The position numbers and the translations under genes were made by a program. This document shows positions 5,777 to 10,383 of a stretch of 10,383 nt of DNA, piece by piece (the stretch's first letter is position 1; the number at the start of each line of letters is the position of its first letter). A model generated the notes under the pieces. It saw nothing but the letters and a program-made list of their open reading frames with translations, searched no databases and was not told the DNA's origin. The stretch covers positions 1-10,383 of the forward strand of contig LJUD01000276.1 in the NCBI GenBank assembly GCA_001304035.1, in the 5' to 3' direction. The DNA is from a bacterium SM23_31 (GTDB lineage Bacteria > SM23-31).

Positions 5777-6102
5777 AGCGCGGTGATTTATATCGGGTAG
5801 CAAAACCATCGTCTAAAGATCCAAAAAAGTTCAGAGTATTTGTTGTTGTAAGCCGACAAATATTAATAGAATCTAAATATTCCACTGTTATATGTGCCCC
5901 AGTTTATTCAAGATATGATGCGCTATCGACACAAATATTAATAGGTACTGCTGAAGGTGTGAAACATAAAAGTAGCATACATTGTGATGAATTGGTCTCC
6001 CTACCCAAAAGCCTTCTCTCAAACTATATCGGACGATTATCTGAACAAAAAATTAAAGAATTAGATCAAGCGCTAAAAATATCACTAGATATATTTGATT
6101 AA
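5773..6102 (+). CDS. mazF: MazF/PemK-family endoribonuclease toxin
   Basis: This 109-residue protein has the MazF/PemK pattern: an N-terminal KRGDLYRV, then RVFVVVSRQILIESKYSTVICAPVYS, a central TQILIGTAEGVKHKSSIHCDELVSLPKSLL, and a final YIGRLSEQKIKELDQALKISL. MazF enzymes cleave mRNA at short sequence motifs. I use the TTG start at 5773 because it overlaps the antitoxin stop and puts the conserved RGDLYRV at the N-terminus; no ATG is available nearby. Length is normal and no lesion is visible, making this the only one of the three toxins here that looks intact. Confidence 0.87.
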   Translation: MKRGDLYRVAKPSSKDPKKFRVFVVVSRQILIESKYSTVICAPVYSRYDALSTQILIGTAEGVKHKSSIHCDELVSLPKSLLSNYIGRLSEQKIKELDQALKISLDIFD

Positions 6103-6115
6103 TAATGAATATTAA

Positions 6116-6216
6116 GTGCTAACAACGGTTTCAACTCGGACGCGAGCACGTGGGACATGAAATGGCAGTTTTAAGTTTCAGATTTGCTCGCGCCGGTTAA
6201 ACCTAGCGTTATATGG
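6116..6216 (+). other. attC site E
   Basis: R'' is GTGCTAAC (6116-6123). The L'' arm GGTTTCAACTCGGACGCGAGC (6127-6147, given here as its pairing arm) matches the L' arm at 6186-6203, with an unpaired C and an unpaired A on the left. R' is GCGTTATATGG with the cut after G6208. The loop between the arms is about 38 bases. The next cassette's far R'' (CCATATAAC, 7295) is the reverse complement of this R' continuation. Confidence 0.93.
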
Positions 6217-7289
6217 TTAATCAAGTAAATCAATATTTATGGAGATCTAAATTGAATGAGATGAATCCAAGAATTGAGGATTGGAAGAAATTATACAATG
6301 TTTTAGTAGAAATAAAAGATATTGCACCATGGGATTGGTTAGATGAACATGATCTGTTTGCTGTGCAAAATCCTAAAACGAAGGAGATTGGCTTTGTGAG
6401 TGTGATGGGAGCAATAGGTGAACATTATGCAATTTCGGTATACTTGGGGGAACAGGGTTTTTATAGATTTTGGGATTTTCAACATTCTGAACCTGATATG
6501 TTTTCATATCAAAAGCTCTTAGAAATTCCACAGATTCAAGCTTCTTTTGAAGATCATGATATTTTAGATTCACGGGATCTAGACATAATAAAAAAATTAT
6601 CTTTAACATTTAAAGGAAAACAATCCTGGCCAATGTTCAGGAGCTATAAGCCTGGCTTAGTTCCTTGGTTTTTAGATTTATCAGAAACACAATTCTTACA
6701 ATGTGCATTAGAGCAAACTAAAGATGTATGTTTACGAGCTAAGAATGATCATTCTCTGTTAAGACCTGGAGATGATGAAACATTTTTATTACGTAAAATG
6801 GTGAAAAAGGGAAAGAAAATATCATGGTATGATTCAAGTTTAAAGGTAATGCCGCGAGCACCATATCAAATAGAGATATCAATAAATGAGTTTGCTATTA
6901 AAAAGCTTAGGAATATTGTACCAAGAAAAATGCCAATAGAGTTAGATGTATTCATGTCACCTGCTCCGGTAAAAGAAAAAGGAATGAGGCCATACTATCC
7001 TTATGTACTGATGTTAATAAATCCGAGTAATGGAGTGATTGTAGGCCATCAATTGCTGAAGCCATTGCCATCAATGGAATCAATGTGGGGAAAGATTTCT
7101 TTTCATGTTGCTGAATTTATGGTGAGACGTCAATTATTGCCCGAGAAAATATTAGTTAATTCAGATTTATTATTTCAATTGCTCTCACCTTTGGGAGATG
7201 ATGTTGGTTTTTCAGTTGAAATTGTAAAGAATTTACCAAATATTACTCAAGCCCGTGTTTCGTATATGGAGTTTATTGAAAGAAAATAA
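6213..7289 (+). CDS. DUF7309/DUF6930-type protein of unknown function
   Basis: A 358-residue, probably cytoplasmic protein fills this cassette. Residues about 20-130 match the DUF7309 style: a helix IEDWKKLYNVLVEIKDIAPWDWL, then DLFAVQNPKTKEIGFVSVMGAIGEHYAISVYLGEQGFYRF. The last third (about 215-350) resembles DUF6930, with IELDVFMSPAPV, YPYVLMLINPSNGVIVGHQLLKP and LLPEKILVNSDLLFQLLSPLGDDVG. The role of either domain is unknown to me. The first ATG is five bases after the R' cut and has no ribosome binding site. A second in-frame ATG at 6261 also precedes all recognisable domain sequence, so the start is uncertain. No signal peptide or membrane segment is seen. Confidence 0.8.
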   Translation: MVNQVNQYLWRSKLNEMNPRIEDWKKLYNVLVEIKDIAPWDWLDEHDLFAVQNPKTKEIGFVSVMGAIGEHYAISVYLGEQGFYRFWDFQHSEPDMFSYQKLLEIPQIQASFEDHDILDSRDLDIIKKLSLTFKGKQSWPMFRSYKPGLVPWFLDLSETQFLQCALEQTKDVCLRAKNDHSLLRPGDDETFLLRKMVKKGKKISWYDSSLKVMPRAPYQIEISINEFAIKKLRNIVPRKMPIELDVFMSPAPVKEKGMRPYYPYVLMLINPSNGVIVGHQLLKPLPSMESMWGKISFHVAEFMVRRQLLPEKILVNSDLLFQLLSPLGDDVGFSVEIVKNLPNITQARVSYMEFIERK

Positions 7290-7294
7290 ATATG

Positions 7295-7400
7295 GCCATA
7301 TAACAATGGCATATAGTCGGATGCGAAACGCGGGACATTAATTTGGATTAGTAAAGTTTTTACAAGCGTTTCGCACCGCTCATGCCCAGAAGTTAGGGGC
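7295..7400 (+). other. attC site F
   Basis: R'' is CCATATAAC (7295-7303), the reverse complement of the cassette start at 6208. The left arm GGCATATAGTCGGATGCG (7308-7325) continues into AAACGC and pairs with GCGTTTCGCACCGCTCATGCC (7366-7386), with an unpaired A on the left and one weak stretch. R' is GTTAGGGGC (7392-7400), cut after G7392. The loop begins with GGGACAT and a TTAATTTGG-like run similar to that of site E. Confidence 0.92.
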
Positions 7401-7410
7401 TTTATTTTTA

Positions 7411-7439
7411 TTGCATTCCATACGTCATTGGCGTATATT
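7411..7439 (+). promoter_or_regulatory. sigma70-type promoter and operator-like repeat of higBA
   Basis: TTGCAT (7411-7416) and TATATT (7434-7439) are 17 bases apart. ATACG (7420-7424) and CGTAT (7432-7436) form an inverted repeat over the spacer and -10, a suitable HigA operator (inference). The ATG begins only five bases after the -10, so the transcript would start at or next to the start codon and be effectively leaderless. Confidence 0.65.
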
Positions 7440-7444
7440 TCATC

Positions 7445-7762
7445 ATGAGAATTATTGAGACTCCGACTTTTACTAAAAGAGTTGAAGAAATACTTTCTGA
7501 AGATGAATACCGTCTATTTCAAATTAAATTAATCGATGATCCCGAATCAGGAAATATTATTAAAGGAAGTGGAGGAATTAGAAAAATCCGATGATCAGGT
7601 TCTGGAAGAGGAAAAAGAGGTGGATCTCGGATCCTTTACTATTGGTATAATAAATACGGAGTAATATTAATGTTATTCATTTTCAAAAAGAATGAAAGTG
7701 ATGATTTAACAAAAACACAATTGAAAGCATTGAAAACAATCGTGGAGAATGAATATAAATGA
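7445..7762 (+). pseudogene. higB: higB (RelE-type toxin) interrupted by an in-frame TGA
   Basis: The frame reads MRIIETPTFTKRVEEIL...GSGGIRKIR, then TGA at 7592-7594 (codon 50), then SGSGRGKRGGSRILYYWYNKYGVILMLFIFKKNESDDLTKTQLKALKTIVENEYK and a final TGA. Family members normally have tryptophan at that point (IRKxRW), so a single TGG-to-TGA change explains the stop. Otherwise the gene is full length (105 codons), collinear with the family and overlaps higA by four bases. HigB toxins cleave mRNA on the ribosome; without the second half, which carries the conserved RGKRGG segment, this one should be inactive unless the stop is read through. A sequencing error is the main alternative. Confidence 0.85.
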
Positions 7763-8052
7763 AAAACGAATTATTTAATGAACTTCTTGAAAGTGTAAAG
7801 CAGGGAGGAAAAATTCTTAGAGGTAATCTGCCCCCTTCACGTAAATTTGATTTTTCTTCACCTGATGTTAAAGCAATACGTGAAAAGTATGGTCTATCGC
7901 AAATAAAATTTGCGCAACTGCTTGGGATTAGTCCGGCAACGCTACGTAATTGGGAACAAGGCAGACGAAAACCGGAAGGACCAGCCCGCATTTTACTTTT
8001 CATTGCAGATAAACATCCTGAAGCTGTTCTTGACACAGTTCATTCTCTCTAA
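7759..8052 (+). CDS. higA: HigA-type XRE-family antitoxin
   Basis: This 97-residue antitoxin has a helix-turn-helix domain of the XRE type at residues about 36-80: VKAIREKYGLSQIKFAQLLGISPATLRNWEQGRRKPEGPARILL. The N-terminal part (MKNELFNELLESVKQGGKILRGNLPPSRKF) is typical of antitoxins paired with HigB of this subgroup (also called NadS-like). The ATG overlaps the final higB stop as ATGA. Because the higB stop codon at 7592 ends translation about 165 bases earlier, coupling may be weakened; GGAG at 7743-7746 could serve as a distant ribosome binding site. The gene itself looks intact. Confidence 0.88.
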   Translation: MKNELFNELLESVKQGGKILRGNLPPSRKFDFSSPDVKAIREKYGLSQIKFAQLLGISPATLRNWEQGRRKPEGPARILLFIADKHPEAVLDTVHSL

Positions 8053-8075
8053 AATTGTAAGCTTTAGTATAATTT

Positions 8076-8195
8076 GCCCCTAACACGCGTTTCAACTGGA
8101 CGGCTTCAGCTGAAGTTTTAGTGATATAACGTTTCTATCGCCCGCCGCCAGTTAAACGCAGACCGTTGTGACTGTCGAATAAGTCCTTTAGGCTC
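8076..8195 (+). other. attC site G, with R' box interrupted by a short insertion
   Basis: R'' is GCCCCTAAC (8076-8084), exactly complementary to the cassette start at 7392. The left arm GCGTTTCAACTGGACGGC (8087-8104) pairs with GCCGCCAGTTAAACGC (8144-8159), leaving an unpaired C and an unpaired A. The loop contains the perfect palindrome CTTCAGCTGAAG. R' reads CCGTT, followed by about 20 foreign bases, then TTAGGCTC (8188-8195). TTAGGCT is the continuation expected from the next R'' (TAGCCTAAC, 8763). Confidence 0.88.
8168..8187 (+). repeat. relic of an IS1182-family terminal end
   Basis: GTGACTGTCGAATAAGTCC followed by TTT is identical to the left tip of the IS1182 element at 464-485, and CCGTT precedes both. 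The right side reads CTTTAGGCTC, one base different from a duplicated CGTTAGGCTC. It looks like a remnant left after an IS was lost from the same position of another attC. Confidence 0.6.
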
Positions 8196-8216
8196 AAACA
8201 AATCAAAAGGGAGAAA

Positions 8217-8744
8217 ATGTTAATGTCCAGTATTTTACAAAGACTATCCATTAGTCTCTGTGTTGTTCTGGTTAGTCTTACCGCAAGAGGTAACGAGCCA
8301 GATCACAATGTGGAGGATAAAATGAATAAGCAATCAAATCCGATGGATAAGTTTGATTTCCTAATAGGAACGTGGCACATGGAATACATATCTCACCAAG
8401 GCTCTGGAACCGGAACATTTAAGAAATCTCTCGATGGCAAATATGTTGTCTTTGACTACTCAGTAAGCTCACCTACAGGTGAAACAGGAGCAGCCCATGG
8501 CATTTTTGCATGGGATCAGAAAGCTAAAAACTACAGATATTGGTGGTTTGAGAATTCTGGAAGTTATTCAGAAGCAACATGTGAATTTATTGATGATGGT
8601 TTATTGTTGATGAGCTGGCATGACTCATTGTTTTTACAAACCTTTCAAAAGATGGATTCTAACAAAGTGGAATTGGTAATGAAAAAACCATATGCAATTG
8701 CTGGATACGATCCGGTGCTCGAAGTCTTATTTACGAAAAAATAG
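8217..8744 (+). CDS. DUF1579-like exported protein
   Basis: A 175-residue product has an N-terminal hydrophobic segment (SILQRLSISLCVVLVSLTARG, residues 4-24) that looks like a signal peptide, so the mature part is probably exported. From residue 43 it follows a DUF1579-like pattern: MDKFDFLIGTWHMEY, GTGTFKKSLDGKYVVFDYS, a central GAAHGIFAWDQKAKNYRYWWFENSG, then CEFIDDGLLLMSWH and a C-terminal strand set. These domains form lipocalin-like beta barrels of unknown ligand. AAGGGAG at 8207-8213 suits the ATG at 8217; an ATG two codons later is also possible. It is the only gene of its cassette. Confidence 0.75.
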   Translation: MLMSSILQRLSISLCVVLVSLTARGNEPDHNVEDKMNKQSNPMDKFDFLIGTWHMEYISHQGSGTGTFKKSLDGKYVVFDYSVSSPTGETGAAHGIFAWDQKAKNYRYWWFENSGSYSEATCEFIDDGLLLMSWHDSLFLQTFQKMDSNKVELVMKKPYAIAGYDPVLEVLFTKK

Positions 8745-8762
8745 CAAAAATATATTGATAAA

Positions 8763-8870
8763 TAGCCTAACCAGGTGTTCAAGCCGAACCGATCACACGT
8801 ACAGTTTTACGAAAAGTGCATTGCCAAAGGAGGATCATGGGCGGTCGGTTTAACACCCAACCGTTATGTG
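8763..8870 (+). other. attC site H
   Basis: R'' is TAGCCTAAC (8763-8771). The left arm GGTGTTCAAGCCGAACCG (8774-8791) pairs with CGGTCGGTTTAACACCC (8842-8858), leaving an unpaired C and an unpaired A. R' is CCGTTATGTG (8861-8870), cut after G8863. The next cassette's R'' (ACACATAAC, 9912) is the reverse complement of the R' continuation. The loop is about 50 bases and contains AAAGGAGGATCATGGG, which looks like a start site but opens no ORF of note. Confidence 0.92.
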
Positions 8871-8963
8871 TCTATCAGTTTTACTAAGATAGAAATAATA
8901 AAATGCGTAATTAAAAAAAACAAAGATATATAGTACAAAACACAAATATATAGGATTAAAACA

Positions 8964-9857
8964 ATGAAAAAATATATCATGTTATTGATATTATTCCTAT
9001 GTTTCCATCTAACCTATGGTCAGACGCGGTTTAATCATATTTTAATTACTAATGATGATGGAATCGAAGATGCTAATAGGTTACTTGCCTTAGCAAGGAG
9101 TGTGTCAAATGTTGCAGACCGCGTTTCAATTATTGTTTCAGTATTTGATATGTCAGGAACATCAAATCACTCCACCTATGGAAAATATCAATCAACTTTG
9201 GAAGTAACTTGTGAATATTACGACAAAGAAAATAACATTGCCATATACACCTTGCCAGCAAATCCAGCTGATTGTGTTATGTTAGGATTAGGTGGCTTTT
9301 TTGGTGATGATGGTCCGGATTTATTATTATCTGGTATTAATAGTGGAGCTAATGATGGACCTTATTGGTTTAGTTCTGGTACCATAGGAACCGTCAGAAC
9401 ATCTGCATTCATAGGTGTGAAAGCTATAGCATTTTCAGGTTTTGATGATGATAATGAAAAATCCTTTATCATCATTCCAAAATGGATTGAAGAATTTATT
9501 TCATCCGGTTTTATTGCTGAACTCGATAATAACAGTTATCTAACGGTAGGATTCCCAAGAATACCCTTTGAAAAAATAAAGGGTGTAAAATTAGTCGAAA
9601 GAAGGATTACATTTGACAAACCGGAGGTATTTAGATTTAAGAAAATTTATGGTGAAGAGGCACACATTACTGATCATAAAACAATTTGGGTATTAGAAGT
9701 AACTGGAAATCCAAATAATCAAGAGATAAAATATGATGATTATTATTTGCAACAAGGTTTCATCATTATCACACCAATGACTATTGATGAGAACCATAGT
9801 GCTTTGATAAATAAACTTAGGGAAAAAACAGATCTAATTCCTAAATTTTATAAATAG
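8964..9857 (+). CDS. SurE-like phosphatase/nucleotidase with signal peptide
   Basis: Residues 1-19 (MKKYIMLLILFLCFHLTYG) form a clear signal peptide, so the mature 278 residues should be outside the cytoplasm. Residues 24-140 match SurE: ILITNDDGI with metal-binding D31 and D32, VFDMSGTSNHST with S64, LPANPADCVMLGL, then PDLLLSGINSGANDG with N126 and SSGTIGTVRTSAFIGVKAIAFSG. SurE enzymes are metal-dependent 5'/3'-nucleotidases and polyphosphatases, normally cytoplasmic, and all four metal-site positions appear present. The C-terminal half is more divergent. AGGA at 8952-8955 precedes the ATG. The 90-base AT-rich leader from 8871 holds no second gene. Periplasmic nucleotide salvage is a plausible role, not shown. 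Confidence 0.85.
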   Translation: MKKYIMLLILFLCFHLTYGQTRFNHILITNDDGIEDANRLLALARSVSNVADRVSIIVSVFDMSGTSNHSTYGKYQSTLEVTCEYYDKENNIAIYTLPANPADCVMLGLGGFFGDDGPDLLLSGINSGANDGPYWFSSGTIGTVRTSAFIGVKAIAFSGFDDDNEKSFIIIPKWIEEFISSGFIAELDNNSYLTVGFPRIPFEKIKGVKLVERRITFDKPEVFRFKKIYGEEAHITDHKTIWVLEVTGNPNNQEIKYDDYYLQQGFIIITPMTIDENHSALINKLREKTDLIPKFYK

Positions 9858-9911
9858 AAGAATAATATGTCCAAAGAGTTAACAATGCAATAATCTATCT
9901 ATTTATAAAAA

Positions 9912-10046
9912 ACACATAACATTTACATGCAGTTGACGCAAGGGCAGTTGTTTCAAATACTTTCAAGCAGAACACCGCACTCGGTTAGTCAATTTTCTTT
10001 GTTGACTCAAATGCAACCCTTGCGCAACTGATGCCGGCGTTATGCC
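9912..10046 (+). other. attC site I
   Basis: R'' is ACACATAAC (9912-9920). The left arm CATGCAGTTGACGCAAGGG (9927-9945) pairs with CCCTTGCGCAACTGATG (about 10017-10033), leaving an unpaired G and an unpaired A. R' is GGCGTTATGCC, cut after G10039. This is the longest attC in the window. Its loop of about 70 bases contains AGTCAA-TTTTCTTTG-TTGACT, a second internal hairpin. Confidence 0.92.
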
Positions 10047-10077
10047 TTAAAAGTCTTATTAGCTTAGGAGGTATCAA

Positions 10078-10383
10078 ATGAAAGTGTTTAACTTTTCTTT
10101 AATCTTCCTATTATTTCTTAATTTTCTTTTGTATTCCCAAACACCAGGCACAAAAAAATGGGAATTTCAAGCCGACCATGATGTTTATTCATCTCCGGCC
10201 ATAGGCTCCGACGGCACGGTTTATGTGGGTGCAATTGATTGCAAACTCTATGCACTAAATTCCAATGGTACAAAGAAATGGGAATTTCAAACCGGTAGTT
10301 CTGTTCGTTCATCCCCGGCCATAGGCACCGACGGCACGGTTTATGTGGGTGCAGACGATGACAAACTCTATGCCATAAATCCA
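10078..10383 (+). CDS. exported PQQ-like/beta-propeller repeat protein, N-terminal part (continues beyond window)
   Basis: The first 102 codons are present. AGGAGG at 10066-10071 sets the ATG at 10078. Residues 1-20 (MKVFNFSLIFLLFLNFLLYS) form a signal peptide. Two successive 40-residue units follow, each reading GTKKWEFQ...SSPAIG-DGTVYVGA-D-KLYA-N, which is the PQQ-enzyme-like (quinoprotein-type) propeller blade pattern. Whether the full protein binds PQQ or is a structural or binding propeller cannot be told from two blades. It is the first gene of the last cassette, beginning 38 bases after the R' cut. Confidence 0.82.
   Translation, partial: MKVFNFSLIFLLFLNFLLYSQTPGTKKWEFQADHDVYSSPAIGSDGTVYVGAIDCKLYALNSNGTKKWEFQTGSSVRSSPAIGTDGTVYVGADDDKLYAINP
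10147..10383 (+). repeat. 120-bp tandem repeat encoding propeller blades (second unit incomplete)
   Basis: Unit 1 begins at 10147 and unit 2 at 10267, an exact 120-bp period in frame. The stretch CCGACGGCACGGTTTATGTG is identical in both, and differences cluster in the variable loop codons after WEFQ and before KLYA. This implies recent duplication or conversion between blades. The array runs past the window edge. Confidence 0.85.

Noticed and set aside
3106..7594. Two in-frame TGA codons as evidence of a recoded genetic code (TGA = Trp)
   Set aside because: TGG is used freely for tryptophan in every gene, and TGA serves as the normal stop of the IS110 transposase, the mazF antitoxin and the higB frame end. 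Single mutations are simpler.
383..10046. CRISPR array as an explanation for the regularly recurring structured sites
   Set aside because: The repeats share folding, not sequence, are spaced by gene-sized intervals, and show R''/R' boxes. attC fits and CRISPR does not.
1..10383. Integron integrase gene or attI site
   Set aside because: No ORF on either strand resembles a tyrosine recombinase. The platform must lie outside this window.

Overview
The window is a stretch of an integron gene-cassette array from an AT-rich bacterium, probably a sedentary chromosomal integron. No integrase gene or attI site is present. Short genes all read on the + strand, and most are separated by attC recombination sites. 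Each well-preserved attC has a left R'' box (ending AAC), paired L''/L' arms with one or two unpaired bases in the left arm, a variable loop, and a right R' box (GTT...). For five cassettes the bases after the R' cut are the reverse complement of the R'' box at that cassette's far end (one of these, the DUF1579 cassette, has its R' disrupted by an insertion), which independently confirms those cassette boundaries. The host cannot be named from the sequence. Base composition and attC style change from cassette to cassette, as expected for captured DNA.

Layout. 1-382: 5' part of an IS110-family element (IS1111-like) inserted in an attC. 383-463: the rest of that attC. 464-2299: an IS1182-family element inserted at the attC's R' box. 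2302-2846: cassette with a small three-helix membrane protein and a possible upstream ORF. 2847-3375: cassette with short hydrophobic ORFs separated by an in-frame stop. 3376-3958: brnT-brnA toxin-antitoxin cassette. 3959-5522: a second, complete IS110-family element. 5523-6208: ribbon-helix-helix antitoxin and MazF-family toxin. 6209-7392: a DUF7309/DUF6930-type protein. 7393-8165: higB (broken) and higA. 8166-8863: a DUF1579-type exported protein, whose attC junction carries a short relic of the IS1182 end. 8864-10039: a SurE-like protein with a signal peptide. 10040-10383: the start of an exported PQQ/beta-propeller repeat protein, cut by the window edge.

How it works together. Cassettes are normally promoterless and depend on an upstream promoter. 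The two best-preserved toxin-antitoxin cassettes here (brn and hig) carry their own near-consensus promoters with operator-like palindromes, and their predicted transcripts begin at or within a few bases of the start codon. Such modules are thought to stabilise large arrays. Here two of the three toxins look damaged (brnT lacks its N-terminal part, higB has a stop codon), while their antitoxins are intact. The third module has lost its cassette front at an IS junction.

The most notable theme is that two unrelated insertion-sequence families have both landed in attC sites at specific positions: the IS110-family element between R'' and L'', and the IS1182-family element at the R' cut. A 20-odd-base relic at a distant attC marks the same R' position.
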